The notes below the pieces were generated by a model. The model searched no databases. It had not been told where the DNA came from and saw only the letters and a program-made list of their open reading frames with translations. 64,000 bases of DNA from Corynebacterium rhinophilum. GTDB lineage: Bacteria > Actinomycetota > Actinomycetes > Mycobacteriales > Mycobacteriaceae. Where the stretch lies: NCBI RefSeq assembly GCF_030227225.1, contig NZ_JASPHQ010000008.1, positions 41,142-105,141 of the forward strand. The letters run 5' to 3'. The position numbers were made by a program, and so were the translations under genes. This document shows positions 54,526-63,923 of this stretch, one piece after another. Within the stretch, counting starts at the first letter, position 1; each line of letters begins with the position of its first letter.

Positions 54526-56376
54526 TTATGCCTCCTGGATAGTTTCGTCGATCTCAGCCGGGGTCTCCGCGGCGGATTCAGCTTCATCAAAAAGCGGGCG
54601 CAGGCCGCGGGCGTACTGGATTTCCTCATTGGAGGCACCGCCACCGATCATCGGCCACACCTGCGCATCTTGGCCGACGATGAAGTCAATGACGACTGGC
54701 TTATCGTTAATTGCCTGCGCGCGCTTAATGGCCGGAACGACTTCTTCTTCGCTCGTGACCCGGATGGCTTCACAACCGAGCGCTTCGGCCAAACGGACGA
54801 AGTCCGGGGTGAAGGCGTTTTCTTCGCGCAGCTTGGTGTGCGAATAGTGCTGATCATAAAACAGCGTCTGCCACTGCCGGACCATTCCAAGGTTGCCGTT
54901 ATTAATGACGGCAACCTTAAACGGGAAGCCTTCCAAGGCTGCAGTGGTAAGTTCCTGGTTGGTCATTTGGAAGCAGCCATCACCATCGATGGCCCAGACT
55001 TCCTTATCTGGACGCGCTGCCTTTGCACCCAAGGCAGCGGGAACGGCATAGCCCATGGTTCCAGCGCCACCGGAGTTGATCCAGGAACGCGGGTGTTCAA
55101 AGTCCAAGAACTGCGCGGACCACATCTGGTGCTGGCCCACGCCCGCACAGTAGATAGCTTCCGGCCCCACGGTTTCACTGAGCTTTTCCAAGACGAATTG
55201 TGGATTCAGCAGGCCATCATCGGTGGGCTCATAACCGCGTGGGAAACGCTCTTGCATGCCGCGCAGGTAATCGTGCCACTGTTTCACCTCGGTGGCTGGC
55301 TGCACATCCTTCTTGCGGTACTCCTTGCTAAGCGCGGTCAAGCACTTCTTGGCATCGCCGACGATGGGAACTGTAACTTCCCGGATCTTGCCAATCTCAG
55401 CTGGGTCAATATCGGCGTGGATGACCTTCGCATTTGGCGCGAATGTTGAGGTATCGCCGGTCACGCGGTCATCGAAGCGGGCGCCGATGGCAATGATGAG
55501 GTCAGCACGCTGCATCGCCGCGACGGCCGGAACTGTGCCGTGCATGCCCGGCATCCCCATGTGCAGCGGGTGAGAGTCCGGAAAGGTGCCCAGCGCCATC
55601 AGGGTGGTAACCACCGGGATATTCGTGAGCTCCGCAAACTCCAGCAGCTCTTGGGAGGCATTAGCTTTAACGACTCCGCCGCCGACATAGAGCACGGGCT
55701 TTTCCGCATGCGACATCAATTCCACGGCCTGAGCTACCTGCCGGTGGTGTGGCTTGGTGACTGGCTTATATCCTTGCAGGTCAAGCGTTTCCGGAAAGCG
55801 ATAATCCAAAAAGCCGTTTTGCACGTCCTTAGGGATATCCACGAGCACCGGACCGGGGCGGCCAGTGGAGGCCAAGTGGAAGGCAGCCGAAATAGCAGAA
55901 GGGATCTCTGCGGGATCCGTCACAATGTAATTGTGCTTGGTAATCGGCATGGTGACACCGCGGATATCGGCCTCTTGGAAGGCATCGGTACCCAAAAGGT
56001 TACTGCCCACCTGGCCGGTGATGGCGACGATGGGAACGGAGTCCAAGTTGGCATCGGCAAGCGCCGTAACCAAGTTGGTCGCACCGGGACCGGAGGTAGC
56101 GATGCACACACCCACCTTTCCGGATGCCTGCGCATAGCCCTCGGCGGCGTGGCCGGCGCCTTGTTCATGGCGGGTTAGCACGTGGCGAAGCTTGGTTGAA
56201 CCATGCAGTGCATCGTAGAGCGGAAGCACGGCACCGCCTGGAATACCGAATACGAGATCGGTGCCCAGATCTTCCAGCGTGCGGACAATTGCATGAGCCC
56301 CACTCATTCGCTCCGCTGACGCAGCTGTCTTTGCAGCGGCCGCGGAAGCAGGCGTGGGCGAGGATGTCGTTACCAC
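54526..56376 (-). CDS. ilvB: Acetolactate synthase, catalytic large subunit
   Basis: ThDP-dependent enzyme of 616 residues that starts the branched-chain pathway. [12 protein letters not shown] (about 43), [14 protein letters not shown] with the catalytic Glu, and the ThDP motif [16 protein letters not shown] (about 457) are present. It starts with GTG at 56376, with AAGGAG ten bases upstream. Expression is controlled by the leader peptide and attenuator just upstream. Confidence 0.97.
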   Translation of the reverse strand: MVTTSSPTPASAAAAKTAASAERMSGAHAIVRTLEDLGTDLVFGIPGGAVLPLYDALHGSTKLRHVLTRHEQGAGHAAEGYAQASGKVGVCIATSGPGATNLVTALADANLDSVPIVAITGQVGSNLLGTDAFQEADIRGVTMPITKHNYIVTDPAEIPSAISAAFHLASTGRPGPVLVDIPKDVQNGFLDYRFPETLDLQGYKPVTKPHHRQVAQAVELMSHAEKPVLYVGGGVVKANASQELLEFAELTNIPVVTTLMALGTFPDSHPLHMGMPGMHGTVPAVAAMQRADLIIAIGARFDDRVTGDTSTFAPNAKVIHADIDPAEIGKIREVTVPIVGDAKKCLTALSKEYRKKDVQPATEVKQWHDYLRGMQERFPRGYEPTDDGLLNPQFVLEKLSETVGPEAIYCAGVGQHQMWSAQFLDFEHPRSWINSGGAGTMGYAVPAALGAKAARPDKEVWAIDGDGCFQMTNQELTTAALEGFPFKVAVINNGNLGMVRQWQTLFYDQHYSHTKLREENAFTPDFVRLAEALGCEAIRVTSEEEVVPAIKRAQAINDKPVVIDFIVGQDAQVWPMIGGGASNEEIQYARGLRPLFDEAESAAETPAEIDETIQEA

Positions 56377-56440
56377 GGTGTATGTGCTCCTTGGGTTGGT
56401 CTGTCATGGAAACTGATCATCGAAAACGCCCTAGTTACAA

Positions 56441-56500
56441 CTAAAGCCCCCGCGGGCCGGTGGTCTGCGGGGGCGAAAGCCTCGACGTTCAGGAAACGTC
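56441..56500 (-). promoter_or_regulatory. ilvBNC transcription attenuator
   Basis: On the minus strand a GACGTT / AACGTC hairpin (56500-56484) is followed by the terminator stem GCCCCCGC / GCGGGGGC (56474-56446) and TTTAG. It lies between the leader peptide and ilvB. This is the arrangement known for C. glutamicum ilvBNC, where ribosome stalling on Val/Ile/Leu codons prevents termination. Confidence 0.85.
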
Positions 56501-56504
56501 GCGG

Positions 56505-56546
56505 TCACCGCCGCGCTCGTACCACCTGAAGTCGAATAATGATCAT
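56505..56546 (-). CDS. ilvBNC leader peptide
   Basis: Thirteen codons: MIIIRLQVVRARR. It has three Ile, one Leu and two Val codons in the first nine residues, then basic residues. C. glutamicum has a similar leader with clustered branched-chain codons. The stop lies five bases before the first hairpin of the attenuator, so a stalled ribosome would control its folding. Confidence 0.85.
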   Translation of the reverse strand: MIIIRLQVVRARR

Positions 56547-56678
56547 ATTTCCAACTATATACCGATAGAATTATATCTGGAAGCCGTTACCCCCTTTTGG
56601 GAAAAGTTTCTCATATGATGAAACGCGGCGAAAAAATGGTTCGCTTCCCCACCACATGGTCAATTAGGCTGGCTGACT

Positions 56679-57221
56679 ATGACCCCACCAGCACAGGACA
56701 AACAACCTCGTCAGTCCACCACCCAGGCAGAGGTCTTCACCCCTTCCCGCGACCACATCTTGGGCATCTTAATTTTGTCCACGATCGCCTTATTAAGCAT
56801 TGGCTGGGCGCCCAAATACCTGGGGTGGCTGCTGATTATCCCCGTAATCGGCCTCTGGTGGGTCATCAAGGCCCGCACGCGGGTCTCTGAGAAAGGCATT
56901 TCCATTTCTTATGCGTTCCGGAAAAACGTTTCCATCGCATGGGATGATTTCGCCGGGATTGGCTTCCAGCGCGCCCGGGCCTTCGCGCAGACTAAAAATG
57001 GTGCGAAACATAACCTGCCTGGCGTAACCTTCAACTCACTGCCCCGCTTGGCACAAGCATCCCGCGGGCGCATTCCCGATGCCCTCACCCAGGGCCGCGA
57101 GGCAGCCGACGACAAGGTCGTCATCGTGCACCGCGACGGGCAGCAGATCCTCCTAAGCAAAGAGGAATATGCTGCATACCTAGAAAAGCACCCCGAACTT
57201 AAAGATTCGGCAGAAAACTAA
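56679..57221 (+). CDS. PH-like (bPH6) membrane protein
   Basis: A 180-residue protein with two membrane helices (about 28-65) followed by a small PH-like domain. It reads WWVIKARTRVSEKGISISY and ISIAWDDFAGIGF-like sequence near 80-95, then a DKVVIVHRDGQQILLSKEEY segment. The family (PF10756-type) is widespread in actinobacteria and of unknown function. It is divergent from ilvB and lies 51 bases before ilvD, so it may be co-transcribed with ilvD. Confidence 0.78.
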   Translation: MTPPAQDKQPRQSTTQAEVFTPSRDHILGILILSTIALLSIGWAPKYLGWLLIIPVIGLWWVIKARTRVSEKGISISYAFRKNVSIAWDDFAGIGFQRARAFAQTKNGAKHNLPGVTFNSLPRLAQASRGRIPDALTQGREAADDKVVIVHRDGQQILLSKEEYAAYLEKHPELKDSAEN

Positions 57222-57272
57222 ATCTACTTTCTCCCCCATTTGACCAATCCATAAGGAATAGTGACTTAATCC

Positions 57273-59126
57273 ATGTTCCCACTGCGCTCTAAAGTAACTA
57301 CCGTCGGACGCCAAGCCTCCGGTGCGCGTGCCTTGTGGCGCGCTACTGGCACCAAGGAAAACGACTTTGGCAAGCCCATCGTCGCTATCGCCAACTCTTA
57401 TACGCAGTTCGTCCCCGGCCACGTGCACCTAAAAAACGTTGGGGATATCGTCGCCGATGCCGTCCGCGAAGCCGGTGGCGTACCCAAGGAGTTCAATACC
57501 ATTGCCGTGGATGACGGCATTGCCATGGGCCACAGCGGCATGCTGTACTCCTTGCCCTCGCGCGAAATCATCTCCGATTCCATCGAGTACATGGCCAATG
57601 CGCATACTGCCGATGCCCTCGTCTGCATCTCTAACTGCGATAAGATCACCCCGGGCATGCTCAATGCCGCAATGCGGTTGAATATCCCCACGATCTTTGT
57701 CTCGGGCGGACCTATGGAGGCCGGCAAGGCCGTCGTGGTCGATGGCGTTGCCCATGCGCCGACTGACCTGATTACCGCTATCACCGCATCCGCGAATGAT
57801 AGCGTTTCCGATGCTGGCTTGGCCCAGGTGGAAGAATCCGCCTGCCCCACCTGCGGTTCCTGCTCCGGCATGTTTACCGCTAACTCCATGAACTGCTTGA
57901 CCGAGGCGCTCGGTTTGGCGCTTCCTGGCAATGGCACCACGTTGGCCACCCACAGTGCTCGCCGCGATCTCTTTGAAAAGGCCGGTTCCACCATCGTCGA
58001 TATGTGCCGCCGCTACTACGGCGAGGAAGACGAGTCCGTCCTGCCGCGCAATATCGCCACCAAGGAAGCCTTTAGCAATGCCATGGCCCTCGATATGGCC
58101 ATGGGCGGATCCACTAACACCATCCTGCACACCCTTGCCGCAGCGCAAGAGGGTGAAGTGGACTTCACGCTGGATGATATTAATGACATCTCTTACCGCG
58201 TCCCCTGCTTGTCCAAGGTCGCACCCAACGGCACCTACCACATCGAGGACGTACACCGGGCCGGCGGCATTCCGGCCATTTTGGGCGAGCTGCGCCGCGC
58301 GGGCCACCTCAACCTCAAGGTACACACCGCCCTTTATGACAATGCGGAGCAGTGGCTCGATGATTGGGATATCCGCAATCCTCGCGTAACCGATCAGGCC
58401 CGCGAGCTCTACTACGCCGCTCCAGGCGGCGTGCGCACCACGGAGCCGTTCTCCCAGTCCAACCGGTGGGATGAACTGGATACGGACGCGGTCAATGGCT
58501 GCATTCACGATGCTGACCACGCCTTTTCTTCCGACGGTGGACTGGTGGTCCTGCGCGGCAACTTGGCGCCGGACGGGGCCATCGTCAAGGCCGCCGGCGT
58601 GGAAGAAGAGCTGTGGACCTTCTCTGGCCCAGCCCGCGTGGTGGAGTCCCAAGAGCAGGCCGTGTCCATCATCTTGAATAAAGAAGTCCAACCTGGCGAT
58701 GTGGTCGTCATTCGCTACGAGGGTCCGTCCGGTGGCCCCGGCATGCAGGAAATGCTGCACCCGACGTCCTTCCTCAAGGGTGCCGACTTGGGCAAGGCCT
58801 GCGCCTTGATTACCGATGGCCGCTTCTCCGGCGGCACCTCCGGGCTTTCCATTGGCCACATTTCTCCTGAGGCCGCCCACCAGGGACTCATCGGGCTCAT
58901 TGAGAACGGCGACACTATTTCCATCAATATCCACGAGCGCGAGCTCACGCTCGACGTGGACGATGATGTTCTGGAGCGCCGCCGTGCCGCGCAAGAGCAG
59001 CGCGAAAAGCCATGGACGCCTGTCGACCGCAACCGCCCCATTACCAAGGCGCTGCGCGCCTATGCCGCAATGGCGACCTCCGCAGACCGCGGCGCGGTGC
59101 GCGTGGTAGACGGCTACGTGAACTAA
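57273..59126 (+). CDS. ilvD: Dihydroxy-acid dehydratase
   Basis: Iron-sulfur enzyme of 617 residues, third common step of branched-chain amino acid synthesis. Cluster and metal ligands are in [12 protein letters not shown] (about 117) and [19 protein letters not shown] (about 190). [10 protein letters not shown] and [16 protein letters not shown] are conserved. It is convergent with the regulator remnant and overlaps its end by four bases. Confidence 0.97.
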   Translation: MFPLRSKVTTVGRQASGARALWRATGTKENDFGKPIVAIANSYTQFVPGHVHLKNVGDIVADAVREAGGVPKEFNTIAVDDGIAMGHSGMLYSLPSREIISDSIEYMANAHTADALVCISNCDKITPGMLNAAMRLNIPTIFVSGGPMEAGKAVVVDGVAHAPTDLITAITASANDSVSDAGLAQVEESACPTCGSCSGMFTANSMNCLTEALGLALPGNGTTLATHSARRDLFEKAGSTIVDMCRRYYGEEDESVLPRNIATKEAFSNAMALDMAMGGSTNTILHTLAAAQEGEVDFTLDDINDISYRVPCLSKVAPNGTYHIEDVHRAGGIPAILGELRRAGHLNLKVHTALYDNAEQWLDDWDIRNPRVTDQARELYYAAPGGVRTTEPFSQSNRWDELDTDAVNGCIHDADHAFSSDGGLVVLRGNLAPDGAIVKAAGVEEELWTFSGPARVVESQEQAVSIILNKEVQPGDVVVIRYEGPSGGPGMQEMLHPTSFLKGADLGKACALITDGRFSGGTSGLSIGHISPEAAHQGLIGLIENGDTISINIHERELTLDVDDDVLERRRAAQEQREKPWTPVDRNRPITKALRAYAAMATSADRGAVRVVDGYVN

Positions 59127-59433
59127 CGCGCCATCTCTTGAATGGCCGCGAGGTGGGCATCGAATGCTGACTTGCCAGTAGCAGTAAGCATGACCCACAC
59201 GGTATCCTTATCGCGGGAAGACCCGTACTCGCGAAACCGGCTGATATAGCCTTCCTTTTCTAGGGCGGTTAATTGTTTGGATAAGGTGGCGGCCGATTGG
59301 TCTACTTCTTCCCGCAGCGCCGCGAAGCGCATCTCGCGGCGCACCTGTCCCTCCACCGCACCCCGCGCGTTCAAAACTGCGCAGATTTGAAGCGATTGAG
59401 CGGATAGATAACCGGGTCAATGTCACTGAGCAC
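59123..59433 (-). pseudogene. Frameshifted winged-helix regulator
   Basis: The frame begins at GTG 59433 (GAGAGG six bases upstream) and reads LSDIDPVIYPLNR, then fails. A -1 shift near 59391 joins it to QICAVLNARGAVEG, then REMRFAALREEVDQSAATL and SKQLTALEKEGYISRFREYG. That is the expected order for the small actinobacterial winged-helix (MarR/ArsR-like) family, so one base has been lost. The GTG overlaps the upstream membrane gene's stop, showing former coupling. If a sequencing error, the intact protein is about 103 residues. An internal TTG at 59374 would give only the last 83. Confidence 0.75.
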
Positions 59434-59893
59434 TGCGGCCCTCTCCTTGTCGCGCTGCAACGTCCAAGGCACGAGATTGCAGCACCCAGACCATTGCCGC
59501 TGCCCACAAGACCACGAAGATAACCAATGCCCACGTGTGCTCACGCAGCATGTTCGTAACAAACATCGGGACAAGTATTACTGCCATCCCCGCGTAGTAT
59601 TTCTTATCAACCTTGGGCTGGGTATACGGATCCTGGCGATAGCTGGTCCGCACCTTATTTTGGTAATGAAGCAGCGCCCACACCAAGAGTCCTATAAGAA
59701 CAAAGTAGAAAATGAGAAACGCGACGGGGTGCATCACCTCCGCGAATACGGTCATTCCCACATAGAACGCTGCCAATGCAATCACTAGGAGGATATTTTG
59801 CACCAGCCGCTTACGCTCAGCCCCTTGATCCTGCAGGCTGTCATTAAACTCGAGCGACTTCTTTAGCTCATCTTCCATCTTTTCTGCCACCAT
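59423..59893 (-). CDS. Hypothetical four-helix membrane protein
   Basis: A 156-residue protein with a charged N-terminus and four membrane segments (about 32-52, 57-77, 98-116 and 120-137) and a basic QSRALDVAARQ tail. It is the partner of the winged-helix regulator, which overlaps its stop. Such regulator-membrane pairs recur in actinobacteria; the role is unknown. ATG 59893 or 59878 may be used. Confidence 0.7.
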   Translation of the reverse strand: MVAEKMEDELKKSLEFNDSLQDQGAERKRLVQNILLVIALAAFYVGMTVFAEVMHPVAFLIFYFVLIGLLVWALLHYQNKVRTSYRQDPYTQPKVDKKYYAGMAVILVPMFVTNMLREHTWALVIFVVLWAAAMVWVLQSRALDVAARQGEGRSAQ

Positions 59894-59938
59894 CTCAAAA
59901 TCCAGCTTTGCTTACTTTCCTTTATGGCAATCCTTTGA

Positions 59939-59955
59939 CTTTCCATAGTGGAAAG
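59939..59955. promoter_or_regulatory. Palindrome CTTTCCA-TAG-TGGAAAG upstream of the membrane/regulator pair
   Basis: A perfect 7-bp palindrome with a three-base centre, 46 bases before the membrane gene's start. Further ACTTTCC copies lie close by. It is well placed as an operator for the now frameshifted winged-helix protein (inference). Confidence 0.55.
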
Positions 59956-59965
59956 CAAGGGTACA

Positions 59966-60000
59966 AAGAAAATCCCCACCGCATTGACTGCGGCGGGGAT
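59966..60000 (-). terminator. Intrinsic terminator of the DoxX gene
   Basis: ATCCCCGCCGCA / TGCGGTGGGGAT stem (one mismatch, five-base loop), followed on the minus strand by TTTCTTT, 27 bases after the stop. Confidence 0.85.
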
Positions 60001-60026
60001 CCACTCACGCGGTAGCGAATAACAGG

Positions 60027-60917
60027 CTAAGCAATGGGGTTTACGGCCGCGCCGAAGAACCACACGGCGACCAGGATGGCGATGCCAACCACCACAAAGA
60101 CCCACGACGTGCCCAGCGGGCGCCGCGCCCAAGAGCGGCCAAAGTCCAAGGAAATGAAACCAGGACCGGTAAATTGCAGGCCAATCGCGATAACGAAAAG
60201 TACCAGGGACAGCCATACCGAGTCCGGCCAGTCAAAGACTTGGAGACCGGCGCCTGAATCCGCCAGCTCGTGCAAGGCGGCGAAACCGGTAACGACCAAG
60301 CCAAGCATTGCTGCCAGCGGGCTAATCAGACCCAACAGGAGAAACGCGCCGGCAATCAGCTGCACGGTCGGCACCGCAAGGGCAAACGAATTGGCCCAAG
60401 CGTACTCAGAGTAGTCGCCTTCTAGCCCGGAGACACCCGCGCCATCGCCCAGCGAGAAGAAGGTGGATACTCCGGCAATAATGAGGTAAGCACTCATAGC
60501 CAATCGGACGAAGAAGAGACCAAAGTCGATGGTGCCGCGGCGCCCATAGCGCTTATAACCTTCCTTGTCCTCCTGCTCCTGCTGTAGCTTGCGCTCTTGT
60601 TCCGCCTGCTCCTCTGGGGTCATGGCAGCACCTTCAGCCGCGAAACCTTCGGTCTGCGCCGCCGCCGAGGGATCTAATACCTGGGTATCCTCACCGGTAG
60701 ATTGATTGCCCCCTTCCTGTCCAGCCTCATTAGCGGCAGGATTGGGCATAACTTCCGTCTCCGCCGCCTCCTGCTTCTGTGGCCGAATCTCTTGCGGTTC
60801 GGCCCGCCCTGCGCGCGCGAAGACATCGGGATTATCCCGCTGCACAGAATCGTAGGCCGGGACGTTGAGATCCTCATCTAAGGGGTTGGCTTTATCCGGT
60901 TGCTGCTTATCGCTCAT
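60027..60917 (-). CDS. DoxX family membrane protein with long acidic N-terminus
   Basis: A 296-residue protein. The first 125 residues are hydrophilic, Glu/Gln/Pro/Ala-rich and probably disordered. The DoxX domain follows with four helices (about 130-290), with RLAMSAYLIIAG and the AGAFLLLGLISPLAAMLGL helix. DoxX proteins form oxidoreductase complexes with SodA and a sulfurtransferase in mycobacteria; neither partner is here. Standard single-gene unit with its own terminator. Confidence 0.82.
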   Translation of the reverse strand: MSDKQQPDKANPLDEDLNVPAYDSVQRDNPDVFARAGRAEPQEIRPQKQEAAETEVMPNPAANEAGQEGGNQSTGEDTQVLDPSAAAQTEGFAAEGAAMTPEEQAEQERKLQQEQEDKEGYKRYGRRGTIDFGLFFVRLAMSAYLIIAGVSTFFSLGDGAGVSGLEGDYSEYAWANSFALAVPTVQLIAGAFLLLGLISPLAAMLGLVVTGFAALHELADSGAGLQVFDWPDSVWLSLVLFVIAIGLQFTGPGFISLDFGRSWARRPLGTSWVFVVVGIAILVAVWFFGAAVNPIA

Positions 60918-61109
60918 ATGACCAATTTAAGACACTTGCCTGCAGTTTTGCGGTACCGTTAACGGCGCGCCGCAATTGTTCCCACACCTCCCTTCCCCTG
61001 GCCCGCAACTTGTTGTAACATCAACAATGTCATGTAGTTGACATATAAACATTAATTGCCGGCGGGACACTTCCCGCCTTATCAATCCACCAGAATTGGG
61101 AGTGAATCG

Positions 61110-62207
61110 ATGACTTCACACGACTCCGATTGGGCAGGAGATGCCCGCAATGCTTCACCAGACGGCGAGTTTATTCGCGATACCACCTATATCGAGGATC
61201 GCATTTCACCTGCGGTATCCGAGGTAACCGCACAAGATGATGACACCTTTCATTGGCCGATGGAGGCTGGCCGCTACCGCTTGGTTGCCGCCCGCGCGTG
61301 CCCGTGGGCACACCGCGCGGTCATCGCCCGCCGCTTATTAGGTTTAGAAGATTCCATTTCCCTAGCCCTCGCCGGGCCCGTACACGACGCGCGGTCCTGG
61401 ACATTCGACTTAGATGAGGGCGAGGTAGACCCGGTTTTGGGCTACAAGCGCCTGCAGGAAGCCTACTTCGAGCGCTTCCCGGACTATCCCCGCGGTATTA
61501 CCGTACCCGCCCTGGTAGAAGAATCAACGGGCCGCGTGGTCACCAATGATTACCCCTCTATGGTGCGCGATTTTATTGAGCAGTGGACGGACTTCCAAGC
61601 AGAAGGCGCCCCGGATCTCTTCCCAGAGCAGCACCGCGAGGAGATGGAAGAGCTCAATGAGTACATTTTCCACGGCATCAATAATGGCGTGTACCGCTGC
61701 GGTTTTGCCGGTTCGCAAGAAGCCTACGAAGAGGCCTATGACCAGCTGTGGGATGCACTCGATTGGGCCGAGAAGCGCCTAGGCACCCAGCGTTATATGG
61801 TCGGCGATCACATTACCGAGACCGATATCCGCCTATTTGCCACTCTTATACGCTTCGACCCCGTGTATTACTCGCACTTCAAATGCTCGCGCCACAAGAT
61901 TCAAGAACTGCCCAACCTGCGCGGCTACCTGCAAGAACTTTTCCAGTTGCCAGGTTTTGGTGATACCACCGATTTCACCGAAATCAAGCAGCACTACTTT
62001 GCCACTCATTCCGAGATCAACCCCACCCGCATCGTTCCGGTGGGGCCGGATATGTCCTGGTTAGCAGAGCCGCACGACCGCGACCGTTTTGGCGGCCAGC
62101 CCTTCGCTCCTGGCGTGCAACTGCCAGGTCCCATCCCCTCCGGCGAGGAAGTAAAGAACCCAGAAGACTTCCAACTTAAGCTCTTCCCAGCGCCGCAGCC
62201 GCGTTAA
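61110..62207 (+). CDS. CPWA-type glutathionyl-hydroquinone reductase family protein
   Basis: A 365-residue GST-fold protein of the Xi class (YqjG/ECM4 family). The catalytic Cys is in ARACPWAHRAVIARR (about 64). Other conserved parts are RGITVPALVE and NDYPSMVRDF, and the C-terminal helical domain has GDHITETDIRLFATLIRFDPVY. Corynebacteria use mycothiol rather than glutathione, so the thiol partner is probably mycothiol (inference). The ATG at 61110 has GGGAGTG five bases upstream. The 3' end overlaps lysG by 32 bases, in the convergent direction. Confidence 0.88.
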   Translation: MTSHDSDWAGDARNASPDGEFIRDTTYIEDRISPAVSEVTAQDDDTFHWPMEAGRYRLVAARACPWAHRAVIARRLLGLEDSISLALAGPVHDARSWTFDLDEGEVDPVLGYKRLQEAYFERFPDYPRGITVPALVEESTGRVVTNDYPSMVRDFIEQWTDFQAEGAPDLFPEQHREEMEELNEYIFHGINNGVYRCGFAGSQEAYEEAYDQLWDALDWAEKRLGTQRYMVGDHITETDIRLFATLIRFDPVYYSHFKCSRHKIQELPNLRGYLQELFQLPGFGDTTDFTEIKQHYFATHSEINPTRIVPVGPDMSWLAEPHDRDRFGGQPFAPGVQLPGPIPSGEEVKNPEDFQLKLFPAPQPR

Positions 62208-63048
62208 TCACCGACCGCGTCAGATCGCTTAAGACCTCGGATTCTAGGCGCCAGCGCTGCCAGTAGAGGTCGATGTCGAGCTGGTGGTCATCGAGAAGCA
62301 ACAGCTCTTGCGATTCCACCAGCGGCTGGGCCTGGGCCTGCGGCAATAGCCCCCACCCCAGGCCCACGCGCACGGCCTCCAGGTAGCCTTCCGAAGAGGG
62401 AATTTGCGAAACCCGGGCGCGCACAACATGGGAATCAATAAAGCGATCCCGCATAGCATCATCAAGCACCTGGTCATTGGGGCCATAGCCCACCAGCGGC
62501 ATCGTCTCCCAGGTCAGTTGGCCCGCGTGGAAGCGCTCCGCGATGTGCGGGGCGGCGACGGCGAAATAGCGCATGATCCCCAAAAACGTGGAATCGCACC
62601 CGGATACCGGCGAATGTTCCCTCGTCACGGCGCCTAGAACATCGCCGCGCCGCAACATCGCCAGGGTGCGTGCCTCATCCTCAATGCGGATGCGCAGTGC
62701 AACGTCACCCCGCTGCGCGGTATCGCTTAATACCTGCGTAAACCACGTGGCCAGCGAATCGGAGTTGATGGCCACCGACAGGGGCACGCGCGCTAGGCGC
62801 TGGCCTAACCGCGCATCGGTTTCTGCCTGCACCAACGCCATACGCCGGGCCGCTTGCACCAAGATCTCCCCGGCCTCCGTCGCCCCCACCGGGTTCGCCC
62901 GCCGCACCAGCACGCGACCGGTACTCGCCTCCAAGGCCTTGATGCGTTGGCTCACCGCAGACGGAGAAATTCCCAGGACCGAAGCGGCAACCTCAAAGCT
63001 TCCTTCTTCCACGATGGCCAGCAAGGTTTCCAAATGTACGGGGTTCAT
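62176..63048 (-). CDS. lysG: LysR-family activator of the lysine exporter
   Basis: A 290-residue LysR-type regulator. The N-terminal HTH has VAASVLGISPSAVSQRIKALE (about 20-40). The LysG/ArgP-type effector domain follows, with LLVGYGPND-like and VRVGLGWGLLPQAQ sequence. It is divergent from lysE with 69 bases between. In C. glutamicum LysG senses Lys, Arg or His and switches on lysE. Confidence 0.95.
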   Translation of the reverse strand: MNPVHLETLLAIVEEGSFEVAASVLGISPSAVSQRIKALEASTGRVLVRRANPVGATEAGEILVQAARRMALVQAETDARLGQRLARVPLSVAINSDSLATWFTQVLSDTAQRGDVALRIRIEDEARTLAMLRRGDVLGAVTREHSPVSGCDSTFLGIMRYFAVAAPHIAERFHAGQLTWETMPLVGYGPNDQVLDDAMRDRFIDSHVVRARVSQIPSSEGYLEAVRVGLGWGLLPQAQAQPLVESQELLLLDDHQLDIDLYWQRWRLESEVLSDLTRSVINAAAALGRA

Positions 63049-63117
63049 GAAGCTATTCTAAACCATATGAAGATAGATTAACTGGACTTATTTAAGGCTT
63101 GGATTCACACTAGAGGC
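63049..63117. promoter_or_regulatory. lysG-lysE divergent control region
   Basis: A 69-bp AT-rich spacer between the divergent starts, containing ACCATATGAAGATAGATTAA. It must hold both promoters and the LysG site. No ribosome site precedes lysE, consistent with a leaderless mRNA. Confidence 0.6.
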
Positions 63118-63843
63118 ATGTCCATCGTGCTAGCTGGTTTTGTGCTTGGTTTATCGCTCATTGTGGCCGTCGGCCCCCAAAATGCGATGCTGTTGAAATA
63201 CGGTATCCGCCGCGATCACATCGGGCTCATCATCGTGGTGTGCGCGCTTTCCGATGTCATCCTTATTACCTCCGGCACCGCCGGTGTCGGCTACCTGGTG
63301 GAGCGCTTTCCCACTGCACTTGAGGCGCTCAAGTACATCGGCGCAGCCTACCTCGCCTTTTTCACCTTCACCTGCTTCCGCGATGCCTTTAAAACCAAAG
63401 GCGAGGCCATCGACGTGGAATCCACTTCCCCCAATTCCACCGAGGAAGTCGCGACCTTCGACGGCGACAGCGACTCCTCGGGTGGAGCCGGCACCGAGCA
63501 TGGCTCTGTAGCCACCACTACCACCACCCAACGCCAAGAGATCAAGCGCTCGCCCTCCTGGGTCAAGCCGCTGCTTACCGCGCTGGCACTGACCTGGCTC
63601 AATCCTGGCGCCTATGTCGACGTTTTGGTCATGCTCGGCGGCATCGCCAACCAGTATGGAGACCCCGGCCGGTGGCTTTTCGCCGGCGGTGCGATTGCCG
63701 CCAGCTTTACGTGGTTCCCCGTCATTGGCTTTGGAGCAGCCCGCTTCTCCCACGTCCTCTCCCGCCCCGAGGTATGGCGGTGGATTAACGTTGGCATCGG
63801 CGTCATCATGATTGGCCTGACCCTCAAACTCCTCCTGCTTTAA
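63118..63843 (+). CDS. lysE: L-lysine/arginine exporter
   Basis: A 241-residue exporter of the LysE family with the start GFVLGLSLIVAVGPQNAMLLK. Five or six helices: about 1-22, 35-60, 65-85, then 150-240. A hydrophilic loop of about 45 residues (about 95-140, Ser/Thr/Glu-rich) lies in the middle. LTWLNPGAYVD near 160 is the conserved Asn-Pro motif. Exports Lys and Arg when internal levels rise, under LysG. Confidence 0.95.
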   Translation: MSIVLAGFVLGLSLIVAVGPQNAMLLKYGIRRDHIGLIIVVCALSDVILITSGTAGVGYLVERFPTALEALKYIGAAYLAFFTFTCFRDAFKTKGEAIDVESTSPNSTEEVATFDGDSDSSGGAGTEHGSVATTTTTQRQEIKRSPSWVKPLLTALALTWLNPGAYVDVLVMLGGIANQYGDPGRWLFAGGAIAASFTWFPVIGFGAARFSHVLSRPEVWRWINVGIGVIMIGLTLKLLLL

Positions 63844-63923
63844 CCCCCAGCCCAGCTCCAGCCCCAAGCGTTAAAAGGGGGCATCGGCAAGCACAAGGTA
63901 TAGAAAATCCCTCCCCCGGGAAA

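Noticed and set aside
57429-59198. A 589-codon minus-strand open frame opposite ilvD
   Set aside because: It is the shadow of the GC-rich, codon-biased ilvD gene and has no recognisable domains.
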